Source of the DNA: Treponema zioleckii
GTDB taxonomy: Bacteria; Spirochaetota; Spirochaetia; Treponematales; Treponemataceae
DNA length: 43,693 bases
Direction: 5' to 3'
Assembly: GCF_014737315.1 (NCBI RefSeq)
Contig: NZ_JPUF01000034.1
Span: forward strand, 1 to 43,693
Each line of letters begins with the position of its first letter. Positions within the stretch are counted from its first letter, which is position 1. The notes under the pieces are model-generated. The model was not told where the DNA came from, did no database searches, and saw only the letters and a program-made list of their open reading frames with translations. Positions 23,101-31,558 of this stretch are shown here, in pieces. Both the position numbers and the translations under genes were made by a program.

Positions 23101-25434
23101 CTGAATAAGGAAAAGCTGAATCAAAACGATTGGAGATTTTATGTGCTCGTTGTAAAAGTTCATCCACAAATCTGCAAAAGGATATTGGTCAATCGGGCGT
23201 GCAATTTCATCGGTTGCAAAAGTTGTATATCTCATTCTGCCGGCCTTATTGTACTGGTCTTTTTCGCCAAGCAGACAGTCTTCTCCTAAATAATCCTTGT
23301 ATTCATCATCTTTGTGGGCAAGAACGAGATTGTCAAATTCTTTTAGAATCGAAAGAAGTTTTTTCTTGTCGCACTTTGCGATTTCGTCAATTACGCTCGT
23401 GTCGAATTTAATTTCGCTCGGTTCGATTCGGGTGATTTTTGATTCGTCGTAAAGGTCTTCCACGGTCGGGGCTGGCGGTTTTAGGGAAGCTGATTCTTCA
23501 TCGTCCTTGTCACCAAAAATATTTTTGATGAATGCAGATTCTTTTATAGAAGGCTTTTTGATTTCTTTGACGGCTTCTTCAAACTGTTTGTAGTCCACTT
23601 TTTTGTGACCGAGTTCTTTGTCGCCTTCTTTCAGCTGATTTATAAAGCTCAAGGCTGCAAATCGTTCGTCCTCGGTTTTGGCTTTTAGAAGCCTGTTTAC
23701 GGAAGTCGTAAAATCCGCGTCGTTTCGCTCTGCAATCAGTTTTGAGACAATCTTCCTTAATTCTGCGTCTTTGTAGTGCAAAAGGGATTCAAGATAAGTG
23801 AATTCTTCGTCGGTAAGATTCAGTTCATCAATAAGTTCCGCGGCGGTTCTTCGCAAATCTGAATTTGAAAGTGCTTTGAGCGCAAATGCACGGTCATCGC
23901 TGTCTTCCCGCACATGGATAAGGTTTTTCATCATCGAAGTCTTAAAATATGCGGCGTTCAGCATCATTTCGTAGGCAATTTCTTTTGGAACGGAGCCTGG
24001 AATTGTGACTGCAAGTACGCAAAGTCGGTTTGCGATTTCTTCTTTTGAAATGCTAACCGTGTTCCACGGAAAAGCGCAGTTTTCAAACGTCTTTGGCTTT
24101 TTGCCCTTGCCGAGCTTTAAGTAGAGCTTGTAAAGAATGTCGGCGTGGAGTTTTGCTTTTTCCAAATCTCCGTTGAACCAAGTCTCGGGCTGGGAAGTCG
24201 GGGCATTATAATATCTTGAAGGATTGTCTTTGCAAGCCCAATAGCTTCCGAATGAATAGCCGTTTTCAAGATAAGTCGGTAAAAAGGCTGCCACGACTTC
24301 CATGTCGTCGCCGTGAGTCTCAACCACATACTCCGCTGACTGAGAGTAAAGCCTTCTGTCGTGCAAGTGGGCGTTGTAATAGCCTGCAACCAGAAGCTGA
24401 TTCCGCCGGCCCTCGGAAATTATTACAGAAATGCAGCCAAGCGCACCTTCCGCAGAATAAAAACCTGTTGCCCAGAGAGCGACCATAAGTTCCATCGCGT
24501 CATCACTTTTAAGCATTTCGTTAATCTGTTCAGGCATGTTCAGGCATTTTGACATAAGTTCAAGCGTTTTTTTAGAAATGCGTTCGGCTGCCTGTTCGTT
24601 AAAAAGCCCAATCCAAGTTGCAACAGCCCGCTTTACGCTGGAATAGCGGATAAGGTCGTTCTGCTCAATAACGTCAAAAAGTGTTTTGAACGCAAAAATC
24701 GTGCCACAGTCCATGTTCTCGCAAATTGCCTGCCGAACTCCTTCCTGCAATCTTGCCGCGAGCAGGAATTTTCCAAGCAGCGTGTAAAGTTCCGTGTCGT
24801 TACTTTTGATGATTCCGCGGATAATCGGCACCGTTACAACCGACGTGTTGTTGTCGCCGAGAATTATGTCTTCGATTGTTTTGTGAAGCTCGCCCGCTCC
24901 GCCGTGAGCTAAATCCCAGTCAAGTTCGGCTGCAATCATCATGTCTAAGTGGCGAAGAGAAAATCCGCCATAATAGGATTCGCTGTGTATCTTTAAATCA
25001 AGTTTTTCTTCATCAAGATTGTTTTTTAAATAGTCGCTTATTGAACACTTGTAAATTCCAAAAAGATAGTATTCGTAGAGAAGGATTAAATCTGTGTCAA
25101 AACTAAAAGCATAATTTGCAGAACGCACAGAACGGCGGCAATACCCTTGCGAATACTGAAACTGGTTGCTTTTGTCGATTATAAGCAGGTATTTTTCGCG
25201 GTCGGTTTTGTCTGGAATACAGACGTTCAAAAAATTTTTTAAATCAAGGCGCTTTATTGATTCAGAAGGTTTTTCACCGTCATTCAAAGTTAAAATCGGA
25301 ATCTTGTCTTCCGTAAAGATTTTTGCAAGGCTCAAAGCCCGATTGCCTGTTAATACTGCTTTTGCAATAAGATTCTGCTTGTGCTTTTTTACAAGGGCGC
25401 TCCTTGTTTCCGATGTGAATTCTTTTTGTGCCAT
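20146..25434 (-). CDS. Giant DUF4132-type protein
   Basis: The 1762-aa cytoplasmic product has no signal or membrane segment. The N-terminal two thirds are mostly helical with HEAT-like stretches (LTDEEFTYLESLLHYKDAEL, ERNDADFTTSVNRLLKAKTE). The C-terminal 300 residues carry the strongly conserved block of the DUF4132/MolR-like giants (GNQIQPKKAVATLKSRRW, DWFSPADIE, EIMRDVDLAVSVAHAGSVDP, RGKLFLPFVDEDPKTAEVLS). The biochemical function of this family is unsettled. It has its own promoter, which shares -35 bases with the divergent repeat-protein gene, and its own terminator. Its partners in other genomes (MoxR ATPase, VWA proteins) are absent here. The very large size suggests a scaffold. Confidence 0.8.
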   Translation of the reverse strand: MAQKEFTSETRSALVKKHKQNLIAKAVLTGNRALSLAKIFTEDKIPILTLNDGEKPSESIKRLDLKNFLNVCIPDKTDREKYLLIIDKSNQFQYSQGYCRRSVRSANYAFSFDTDLILLYEYYLFGIYKCSISDYLKNNLDEEKLDLKIHSESYYGGFSLRHLDMMIAAELDWDLAHGGAGELHKTIEDIILGDNNTSVVTVPIIRGIIKSNDTELYTLLGKFLLAARLQEGVRQAICENMDCGTIFAFKTLFDVIEQNDLIRYSSVKRAVATWIGLFNEQAAERISKKTLELMSKCLNMPEQINEMLKSDDAMELMVALWATGFYSAEGALGCISVIISEGRRNQLLVAGYYNAHLHDRRLYSQSAEYVVETHGDDMEVVAAFLPTYLENGYSFGSYWACKDNPSRYYNAPTSQPETWFNGDLEKAKLHADILYKLYLKLGKGKKPKTFENCAFPWNTVSISKEEIANRLCVLAVTIPGSVPKEIAYEMMLNAAYFKTSMMKNLIHVREDSDDRAFALKALSNSDLRRTAAELIDELNLTDEEFTYLESLLHYKDAELRKIVSKLIAERNDADFTTSVNRLLKAKTEDERFAALSFINQLKEGDKELGHKKVDYKQFEEAVKEIKKPSIKESAFIKNIFGDKDDEESASLKPPAPTVEDLYDESKITRIEPSEIKFDTSVIDEIAKCDKKKLLSILKEFDNLVLAHKDDEYKDYLGEDCLLGEKDQYNKAGRMRYTTFATDEIARPIDQYPFADLWMNFYNEHIKSPIVLIQLFLIQTMRKHKNGILKNLLGSSKKEFDEEDAEKVERLEKLLFGKLCFVQPGEFEYSRQGLGNYSDSLFYQVAEALIQTVCEIDFLKKIIQAYYYKILKEGDTKDLWHKIEKNPSYYSWYDGKETFTLSYVQPFNFLKGELNKCKTFYESKNDTKKDSERPVVIINNRYKELGPAEQIESDKDFAEWFKLMYAFALKADYASRTKGAGREKTVYGTVGNALHAEHFFRAYKLGLISLDTVYFGIIKISTLSASLSEKSFFDAEDAELTQIYKRINDTIIINEIRRGEKETSSSAFVESVHTVPGADYLLRIVQGMGKTSFERGLSESSYHYSTNLSRGHCFSRLLVVSKPTENDSAEEMKSLVQKYKIPEQRLYDLAMYLPQWIPLLSEVLGVPSLESGCYYFIAHMKEGWGDHRDASKIAKFTPLTMEELNKGAFDLDWFTEVYAELGEEVFDRLYLSAKYITDGIRHARARRFADAALGRVTQNELEAEINRARNKDLLMSYPLIPICEKGDAFNETILHRYEYLQKFKKESRQFGAQRRQSEGEAVEIALQNLSRSAGYTDVNRLNLNMESALIEKVREVFDWQADSGYEVRINVGESGKPCVEYRKEGSEKLLKSAPAALKKTELNEHVQDVYKRLKQQHERTRAMFENFMTEQVQLPAQEIASLLKNPVVSPIVNALVFITKEGETGLISVSEENIFLTNWDNSQKQIERETELRVAHAWDFYSSKHWHEWQKFIFENKIVQPFKQVFRELYVKLEEELEKNKSLMFAGNQIQPKKAVATLKSRRWIADYESGLQKVFYKQNLIAEIYAQADWFSPADIECPAIEYVYFSPRRYTGIKSEAFKIKDIDDILYSEIMRDVDLAVSVAHAGSVDPETSHSTIEMRRAVCEFTLPLFKIENVRFEKNFAFIKGSRAEYSVHLGTGLVRKTAGSAINIVTVHSQQRGKLFLPFVDEDPKTAEVLSKILMLARDETIKDPYILEQINAGV

Positions 25435-25458
25435 GAAAGTCCCCGCATTTTTTTTCTC

Positions 25459-25509
25459 ATTATATTCAGATTTTTGTTGTTTTGTCAGCGAAAGAGAATG
25501 TGCTAGAAT
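25459..25509. promoter_or_regulatory. Divergent promoters sharing one -35 region
   Basis: Leftward, CTGACA (25483-25488), an 18-nt spacer and TATAAT (25459-25464) serve the giant gene. Rightward, TTGTCA (25482-25487), a 16-nt spacer and extended -10 TGC-TAGAAT (25504-25509) serve the repeat-protein gene. The two -35 hexamers are the two strands of the same bases, so the promoters should compete. Confidence 0.55.
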
Positions 25510-25549
25510 AGAAATATTCTATTGAAAGAAAAAGCGTGGAGAAGTTTGA

Positions 25550-26254
25550 ATGAAAAAAGTAATAATTGCAGCCTTGTTCGCCCTGACGGGCATGTTTGCC
25601 TTTGCGCAAAAAGTGGGCGAAAAAGTTTGCAAAGAAGTGACTATAAACGGCGAAACAGTTTCAAAATGGCTTGAAGTTTCGTTTGTTGTGGAATACGACA
25701 GCAAGGGAAACGAGATTCATTTCAAAGACAGCAGCGGCTCTGAAAGTTGGCATGAATACGACAGCAGGGGAAACGAGATTCATTACAAAAACAGCAACGG
25801 CTCCGAAAAGTGGCATGAATACGACAGCAAGGGAAACGAGATTCATTGCAAAGACAGCAAAGGCAATGAATACTGGAAAGAATACCACATTAAGGGAAAC
25901 AATATTCATTACAAATACAGCAACGGCGATGAAGAGTGGCATGACTACGACAGCAAGGGAAACGAGATTCATTACAAAAACAGCAACGGCGATGAAGAGT
26001 GGCATGACTACGACAGCAAGGGAAACGAGATTCATTACAAAGACCGCAGCGGCTATGAAGAGTGGCATGAATACGACAGCAAGGGAAACGATATTCATTA
26101 CAAAGACAGCAACGGCTATGAATGGTGGCATGACTACGACAGCAATGGAAACAAGATTCATTCCAAAGACAGCAACGGCAATGAATGGTGGAATGACTAC
26201 ACGTTCTGGGACAACGGCAAGGTAAAGACAAAAATCAGATACAGTACGTTCTAA
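25550..26254 (+). CDS. Secreted protein with 21-residue YD-like tandem repeats (copy 1)
   Basis: The 234-aa product has a signal peptide (MKKVIIAALFALTGMFAFA), a linker of about 30 residues (KVCKEVTINGETVSKWLEVS), eight tandem repeats of 21 residues with consensus EYDSKGNEIHYKDSNGYEWW, and a short capping segment (FWDNGKVKTKIRYSTF). The repeats resemble the YD/RHS and MORN-like beta-hairpin repeats of surface proteins. DNA repeats are 63 bp and highly alike, so repeat number can change by recombination. A six-A run follows the ATG and the frame is intact. A tandem paralogue follows. Export is likely; the binding partner is unknown. Confidence 0.8.
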   Translation: MKKVIIAALFALTGMFAFAQKVGEKVCKEVTINGETVSKWLEVSFVVEYDSKGNEIHFKDSSGSESWHEYDSRGNEIHYKNSNGSEKWHEYDSKGNEIHCKDSKGNEYWKEYHIKGNNIHYKYSNGDEEWHDYDSKGNEIHYKNSNGDEEWHDYDSKGNEIHYKDRSGYEEWHEYDSKGNDIHYKDSNGYEWWHDYDSNGNKIHSKDSNGNEWWNDYTFWDNGKVKTKIRYSTF

Positions 26255-26362
26255 AATTAAAACAAGCGGCTAACGGTGGCGGGGGGCGGCAGGCTCAACC
26301 ACCGGAAGGACGTGCTTGCACCAATGCGGGTGGCGAGATTCCGAAACAAGTTCGGAATGACA
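26207..26362. repeat. Duplicated 3' flank of the repeat-protein genes
   Basis: The end of gene 1 and the 100 bp after it (capping segment, stop, GC-rich CTAACGGTGGCGG stretch and an ATTCCGAA palindrome at 26335-26362) recur after gene 2 at 27473-27632. Together with the shared 5' flanks this shows a tandem gene duplication. Confidence 0.75.
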
Positions 26363-26367
26363 TTCAG

Positions 26368-26447
26368 TTTTGTCAGCGAAAGAGAATGTGTTAGAATAGA
26401 AATATTCTATTGAAAGAAAAAGCGTGGAGAAGTTTGAATGAAAAAAA
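26368..26447 (+). repeat. Duplicated promoter and start region (second copy of 25480-25558)
   Basis: About 80 bp are nearly identical to 25480-25558, offset by 888 bp. They include TTGTCA, the extended -10 TG-T-TAGAAT, an internal inverted repeat (TAGAATA with TATTCTA), the GGAGAAG ribosome site and the ATG. The one indel is an extra A in the run after the ATG. Confidence 0.8.
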
Positions 26448-27521
26448 GTAATAATTGCAGCCTTGTTTGCCCTGACGGGCATGTTTGCCTTTGCTCAAAA
26501 AGTGGGCGAAAAAGTTTGCAAAGAAGTGACCGAAAATGGCGAAACGGTTTCAAAATGGCTTGAAGTTTCGTTTGTTGTGGAATACGACAGCAGGGGAAAC
26601 GAGATTCATCGCAAAGACAGCAACGGCTATGAAAGGTGGCATGACTACGACAGCAGGGGAAACATGGTTCATTACAAAAGCAGCAGCGGCTCTGAAAGTT
26701 GGAAAGAATACGACAGCAAGGGAAACGAGATTCATTACAAAGACAGCAAAGGCTCTGAAAGTTGGAAAGAATACGACAGCAAGGGAATCGAGATTCATTG
26801 CAAAGTCACCAACGGCGATGAATGGTGGTATGAATACGACAGCAAGGGAAATGAGATTCATTACAAAAGCAGCAGCGGCTATGAAGAGTGGCATGAATAC
26901 GACAGCAAGGGAAACAAGATTCATTACAAAAACAGCAAAGGCTGGGAATGGTGGAAAGAATACGACAGTAAGGGAAACGAGATTCATTACAAAAACAGCA
27001 AAGGCTGGGAATGGTGGAAAGAATACGACAGTAAGGGAAACGAGATTCATCGCAAAGACATCAGCAGCGATGAATGGTGGTATGAATACGACAGCAAGGG
27101 AAACGAGATTCATTTCAAAGTCACCAACGGCTATGAAGGGTGGCATGAATACGACAGCAAGGGAAACGAGATTCATTACAAAGACATCCGCGGCGATGAA
27201 TGGTGGAAAGAATACGACAGCAAGGGAAACGAGATTCATTACAAAGACAGCAACGGCTATGAATGGTGGAAAGAATACGACAGCAAGGGAAACGTGATTC
27301 ATTCCAAAAACAGCAACGGCGATGAAGAGTGGTATGACTACAACAGCAAGGGAAACGTGATTCATTCCAAAGATAGCAACGACGTTGAATGGTGGAAAGA
27401 ATACGACAGCAAGGGAAACGTGATTCATTTCAAAGACAGTGACGGTTCTGAATATTGGTATGAATACACGTTCTGGGACAACGGCAAGGTAAAGACAGAA
27501 ATCGAATACAAGACGTTCTAA
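26438..27521 (+). CDS. Secreted 21-residue repeat protein (copy 2), frameshifted in the signal peptide
   Basis: This is a paralogue of the preceding gene with 14 repeats of the same 21-residue unit and the same cap (FWDNGKVKTEIEYKTF). After the ATG at 26438 there are seven A (26441-26447) instead of six. Translation from that ATG therefore enters the wrong frame and meets a stop within about 50 codons. The correct frame is open from the TTG at 26463 (352 aa), but that start lacks the ribosome site and half of the signal peptide. With six A the product would be about 360 aa with a full signal peptide. Slipped-strand phase variation, a mutation or an assembly error are all possible. Confidence 0.75.
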
Positions 27522-27603
27522 AATCAAAACTAGCGGCTAACGGTGGCGGGTGGGGCGGCCGGCTCAACCACCGGAAAGACGAGCTTGCACCAATGCGGGA
27601 GGC

Positions 27604-27810
27604 GAGATTCCGAAACAAGTTCGGAATGACATTCAGTTTTGTCATGCTGAAGGTTTGCAAGCGTGTGAAACGAGCGCAGTCGGATTCCTATTACCTTCAG
27701 CCATGACAAAAAAGACGCGCTTTTCTGGTAATGGACGCATTTTTTAAGCTGATTAAAAAACTCGACATTCGACCATTCAGTTTTGTCATGCTGAACTCGT
27801 TTCAGCATCC
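27604..27810. repeat. Cluster of three palindromic repeats
   Basis: 27604-27631 is an ATTCCGAA-type copy. 27637-27711 is an expanded form in which TTTTGTCATGCTGAAGGT pairs with ACCTTCAGCCATGACAAAA around about 40 bp. 27785-27810 is a TGCTGAA-type copy. The 27522-27890 gap contains no gene. Confidence 0.65.
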
Positions 27811-27890
27811 CGGCCCAAATCCGGGCGAGACTCTGAAACAAGTTCATGGGGGTGTTTTTTTAATTCAAGGAACAGGTTCGCTTAGTTTTT

Positions 27891-29210
27891 TCAGTTTCGG
27901 AAACTTTGCCTTGCATCGTCATAAAATTGCTGCCAGGCACTTTCAAGCGATTTTGTGCCGTTAAAGTAGAATCTCATGGCGGAAATCAGAATGTTATTCA
28001 GTTCTTCGTCGTGCAAGCCAAGTTTGCTTTGTTTTATAGATTTTGCGACGGTAATAAAAATTTTTGAAGGATTTTGGCCGCCGAGAATTTCTCTGTTAAA
28101 GCGTTTGTCGCTTCCGACGGCGTTCATTGCGCGTTCGTTGTTAACGAAAGTCTTGTTTCCCAAAGCGATTTTTTGCATGTTTTCCGTGTCGCAAGTGAGC
28201 TTTAAAAGAATGTCTTTTACAATGTCAGCGTTGTCCGTGCCAGCTGCCGCAGAAATCCACGTTCCGCCCCAAAAAGAACTTTGCGGGCCTTTGCAGACAG
28301 CCCAGTCCGTGTTTTTTGATTCTGGGTCAAAACTTAATGCAAGAACGTAGTCAATGAACCATTCGGGCGCAAAATAGCAGAACACGGAAGAGTTCCTTTG
28401 CATATCCTGCATCCACTCAGCCGACCACAAATTTGTTTTGTTCGTATATCCTTTGTCAGAAAAGTCTTTTGTCTGCTGAATCCATGCGTCGTAGGTTTTG
28501 TCCACAGTAATTTTTCCGTTTTGAACCCACTTATTTTTTGCGTCGCTTGTAAATGTGCGGAAAGTATCGTCATAGCCAGAAACCATGCGGTAGCCTTTCT
28601 GCTTTGCAAGTTCTGCCACGTTTTCAAAATTCTTCCAGTTCGAAAGTTTCTTTTGCACAAGCTCAGGCTCATCTGACCCAAAAAGGTCTTTTGCGATTGA
28701 ACGCCTGTAAATCATAACGTTTGGAAAAGCTTGCCAGGTAACGCCTTTTAATGCCCCTTCAGAATCCGTATAAAGATTTTTTGTGTAGGCAAATTGATTC
28801 GCAATGTCTTTTTCGGAAAGCCCAATCTGGCTTTTTAAATCAGCGGTGTATTTGCTTTCAATAAATTTTGTGGCGTAATCTGGTTCGGTAATAAAAATAT
28901 CGACTCGCTCGTCAGGGGCGGTATTTTTCTGCGCAGCTAATTCTTCCTCAAGATTTTTAAGATACATAGAATTCATGTTTGGCTTTAATATCCAGTTGAC
29001 CTGAACGTCGCCTATCATTTGAGTCGCGCTGTCGTAAGCCGGATAATATTCACTCATTATTGACATGAATTCGTCGTTCCAGCAGTAAATGTTCAGAACC
29101 TTTCCGCCGGAAGTAACTTTTAAATCTTTTGAAGTGGAATTTTCAGTTTGAGCCGAAATAAGTCCCAGACCAAAAACACAAGAAGCAGCGAAAGAAAGAA
29201 GTTTTTTCAT
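27891..29210 (-). CDS. Extracellular solute-binding protein (ABC transporter, family 1 type)
   Basis: The 439-aa product has a signal peptide (MKKLLSFAASCVFGLGLISA). The mature start GGKVLNIYCWNDEFMSIMSEYYP and the late WGGTWISAAAGTDNADIV are typical of periplasmic binding proteins for sugars or oligosaccharides. A Cys lies inside the signal sequence, but the context is not a convincing lipobox. GGGGGGA stands before the ATG. No permease or ATPase gene is adjacent, so it is an orphan that must work with a transporter elsewhere. The substrate is unknown; a carbohydrate is likely from the family. Confidence 0.9.
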   Translation of the reverse strand: MKKLLSFAASCVFGLGLISAQTENSTSKDLKVTSGGKVLNIYCWNDEFMSIMSEYYPAYDSATQMIGDVQVNWILKPNMNSMYLKNLEEELAAQKNTAPDERVDIFITEPDYATKFIESKYTADLKSQIGLSEKDIANQFAYTKNLYTDSEGALKGVTWQAFPNVMIYRRSIAKDLFGSDEPELVQKKLSNWKNFENVAELAKQKGYRMVSGYDDTFRTFTSDAKNKWVQNGKITVDKTYDAWIQQTKDFSDKGYTNKTNLWSAEWMQDMQRNSSVFCYFAPEWFIDYVLALSFDPESKNTDWAVCKGPQSSFWGGTWISAAAGTDNADIVKDILLKLTCDTENMQKIALGNKTFVNNERAMNAVGSDKRFNREILGGQNPSKIFITVAKSIKQSKLGLHDEELNNILISAMRFYFNGTKSLESAWQQFYDDARQSFRN

Positions 29211-29277
29211 TTTCCCCCCTGATTTTTTATGATTTTATTTTATTTGCACAGAGAGTCCTCATTATGGGCAAGTTGAT

Positions 29278-29335
29278 AAAAAATTGTCGGAACGGGAGCA
29301 AAAACGTTTTTTTGCGGTAGTGCAGACAATTTTTT
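29278..29335 (-). terminator. Nested inverted repeat downstream of the MATE gene
   Basis: Outer arms AAAAAATTGTC and GACAATTTTTT enclose a second hairpin, GCAAAAA with TTTTTTTGC. Read leftward it ends in six T, about 50 bp after the MATE stop, so it can serve as a terminator. The U-tract is part of the stem. Confidence 0.5.
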
Positions 29336-29382
29336 GCATTTACAAGTTTATAATGCGGAATCTCCGGTAATTTGCAAATGTT

Positions 29383-30816
29383 TTATTGCAACTTTTTCAA
29401 ATTTTTGTTAACTGCAAGGAACATTCCCAGCGCAATCAAAACCGCAATTCCGTCGGCGATTGGCTGCGCGTAGATGATTCCGAAAAGTCCCATGATTTTG
29501 TTCAGGAACAGTATTAATGGAAGAAAAATGAATCCCTGTCGGCTAACGGCGAGCGCGAGCGACTGTGCGGCCTTGCCCATCGCCTGGAATGTAAAGTTCA
29601 AAACGAACATGATTCCTATAATCGGACTTGAAAGCATGAACGCATGAAGAATCGTGATTCCCATCGTTACGACTGCGGCATCGCTTGAGAATATGTTTAT
29701 AATCTGTTTTGAGAAAACAAAGTAAAGTCCGGTCAGCACAAAGCCTGCAATTACATCAACGAGCGTTGCGAATTTCATAACGCTTTTCATTCGTTTGTAA
29801 TTTTTTGCGCCAAAATTGTATCCGATAAGCGGTGTGATTCCCATTGCAAAACCAAGCTGAACGAAAATTACGAGCATGTTCGCCTTCATTGCAACTCCCA
29901 TTGCCGCCGTTGGAATGTCACCAAAAATCGGAACTCCGTTTGCAAAATTCGAGATGAGCGGAATTAAATGTTCGTCCGTTACCTGTACGTCGTGGTAAGA
30001 GGCGAGCAATTTGTTCGTTACGATTGAGCTAAGGCTCATCAAAATGTTCGTGAGCGATGCCGGAAGACCGATTGTTACAACGCCTTTTAGGATTCCTCCG
30101 CCTATTCTGAAGAATTTTGGGTTAATCGAAAGAAGCGAATTTTTGGATACTGTGTGCCAAATATAGACTACTACAGAAACGATGTTTCCGATTACTGTGG
30201 CGATTGCGGCACCGGCGACTCCCATTCCCAAAAGTTTGATTCCGAAGAGATTGTCCAGAATAAAAATCGGGTCAAGGATAATGTTTGCCACCGTTCCGAC
30301 CATCATTCCGAACATAGAGTTGTTTGCGGCTCCTTCGCCTCGGATAAGGTTTGTGAATGCGGTTGAAACAACAATTATCGGACCTGCGAGAGCCACGATT
30401 TGAAGATAGTCTTTTGCGAAATCCTTTGTTGTTGCCGTAGTTCCTACTGCCGCAAGAATGTCCTCCATAAAAATAAGGAGAATTGCGCCGCCAATAATGC
30501 CGACTACGATTCCCGCGTAGAAGCAGAATGAACTGATTGTTTTAACTTTGTCGATTTTCTTTTCGCCGAGCGCGCGGCTGATAAATGACGAACCGCCCAT
30601 TCCGAAAATGTTTCCGGCTGCCATCAAAAATAAAAATACCGGTGTTGCGACGTTAACGGCAGCGAACTGACTTGGGTCGTTTGTGAGTCCAACGAAAAAA
30701 GCGTCTACCATGTTGTACAGTACGGCTACAATCATGCTGAGTACTGTTGGAACTGCAAGCTTAAAAACCGCCTTTGGAACAGGCGCACTCTCAAAAATTT
30801 CAATATTCTTAATCAT
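29383..30816 (-). CDS. MATE family efflux transporter
   Basis: The 477-aa product has about 12 membrane segments. It has the MATE opening (PVPKAVFKLAVPTVLSMIVAVLYNM shortened; DAFFVGLTNDPSQFAAV) and the mid-protein GIKLLGMGVAGAAIATVIGN and GYNFGAKNYKRMKSVM motifs. It is an Na+- or H+-coupled exporter of drugs or organic cations; the substrate is unknown. The start has no Shine-Dalgarno sequence. A TTGACA and an AT-rich -10 stand so close that the mRNA should be leaderless or nearly so. The gene is monocistronic. Confidence 0.95.
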   Translation of the reverse strand: MIKNIEIFESAPVPKAVFKLAVPTVLSMIVAVLYNMVDAFFVGLTNDPSQFAAVNVATPVFLFLMAAGNIFGMGGSSFISRALGEKKIDKVKTISSFCFYAGIVVGIIGGAILLIFMEDILAAVGTTATTKDFAKDYLQIVALAGPIIVVSTAFTNLIRGEGAANNSMFGMMVGTVANIILDPIFILDNLFGIKLLGMGVAGAAIATVIGNIVSVVVYIWHTVSKNSLLSINPKFFRIGGGILKGVVTIGLPASLTNILMSLSSIVTNKLLASYHDVQVTDEHLIPLISNFANGVPIFGDIPTAAMGVAMKANMLVIFVQLGFAMGITPLIGYNFGAKNYKRMKSVMKFATLVDVIAGFVLTGLYFVFSKQIINIFSSDAAVVTMGITILHAFMLSSPIIGIMFVLNFTFQAMGKAAQSLALAVSRQGFIFLPLILFLNKIMGLFGIIYAQPIADGIAVLIALGMFLAVNKNLKKLQ

Positions 30817-30822
30817 GGTGTA

Positions 30823-30851
30823 AATTTATATATAATGGAAGAATATGTCAA
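30823..30851 (-). promoter_or_regulatory. Promoter of the MATE gene
   Basis: Read leftward there is a perfect TTGACA (30846-30851). It is followed by TATAAA after 15 nt or TAAATT after 17 nt. Either -10 lies 6-8 nt from the ATG, leaving practically no leader. Confidence 0.5.
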
Positions 30852-31035
30852 TGAAATACAAAGCTTGTAAATATTTTCAGCAAATTGCGGTGTTAGAATT
30901 CACGTGCGAGTGTAAAAAAGCTGGAAAGAAACACGTCAGTCCGAAGTCTTTTCGGGGGCGCTTCCAGTTTCTGACGCAGATTAACACAGATACTGAAAAA
31001 CATGAATGACGGGGAAAATCGCTCTGGAGTGACCA

Positions 31036-31190
31036 TTTTTGTCACCTCGAGCTTAGTCGAGAGGTCTACAAGCGATAGATTTCTCCACTCCGCTATTGTC
31101 TGGGAACAGTAGATGTCTCGACTTTGCTCGACATGACTGAGTGGGACGCTCAGAATGACAACTTGCAAATTTTGACGCAGATAAACGCGG
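31036..31190. mobile_element. MITE-like repeat, copy A
   Basis: GTCACCTCGAGCTTAGTCGA at the left and TCGACTTTGCTCGACATGAC at the right are imperfect inverted copies of each other (about 29 bp), with an internal segment of about 45 bp. Each end is itself a small palindrome. It carries no coding capacity and is followed by a tail shared with copy B. The 30852-31671 gap consists largely of such repeats. Confidence 0.6.
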
Positions 31191-31220
31191 TGAGCTAAGT
31201 TTTGGAGATTGAAATTTACT

Positions 31221-31256
31221 TGTGCGTTTCCCGACAGATTTTTACAAAACTGTCGC
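31221..31256. repeat. GTGCGTTTCCC-hairpin element 1
   Basis: The constant leader CTTGTGCGTTTCC precedes an imperfect hairpin, CGACAGATTTT with AAAACTGTCG. It is a sibling of the elements at 31559-31597 and 38683-38838. Confidence 0.55.
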
Positions 31257-31260
31257 TATT

Positions 31261-31449
31261 TTTTTGTCACCTCGAGCGTATTCGAATGAGCATTTTTTTG
31301 TCACCTCGAGCTTAGTCGAGAGGTCTACAAGCGATAGATTTCTCCACTCCGCTATTGTCTGGGAACAGTAGATGTCTCGACTTTGCTCGACATGACTGAG
31401 TGGGACGCTCAGAATGGCAACTTGCAAATTTTGACGCAGATAAACGCGG
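31261..31449. mobile_element. MITE-like repeat, copy B with a partial left end
   Basis: A truncated left end (31261-31292, ending TCGAATGAGCA) precedes a full element that is almost identical to copy A, including the tail up to GATAAACGCGG. The same partial-plus-full arrangement is seen in copy C. Confidence 0.6.
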
Positions 31450-31496
31450 CAACGGAAGCACTCTAGATTTTTTAATTACCCTAACAAACTAAAAAT

Positions 31497-31519
31497 CCGA
31501 TAAAGAATTATGGCAAAAA
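31497..31519 (+). repeat. Duplicate of the rhomboid start region
   Basis: Twenty-three bases, CCGATAAAGAATTATGGC plus AAAAA, are repeated exactly at 31659-31681, where they contain the real rhomboid start. Here the ATG opens only a 24-codon frame. The intervening 139 bp carry the second GTGCGTTTCCC-hairpin. Confidence 0.7.
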
Positions 31520-31558
31520 CGGAAACGCCGTGGGGTAAGTTTCTGGCGTTAAAATACA

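Noticed and set aside
25690-27450. Regularly spaced repeats that could be taken for a CRISPR array
   Set aside because: The units are contiguous 63-bp coding repeats with no unique spacers, and there are no cas genes.
26550-27527. Long open frame on the minus strand (325 codons) opposite repeat-protein copy 2, and a similar one at 25661-26161
   Set aside because: The 63-bp repeat unit is a multiple of three, so any frame without a stop in one unit stays open throughout. There is no ribosome site or promoter, and the peptide is a low-complexity shadow.
30893-31427. Minus-strand open frames of 60-90 codons between the MATE and rhomboid genes
   Set aside because: They are translations of the MITE-like repeats, are nearly identical to each other, and lack start signals.
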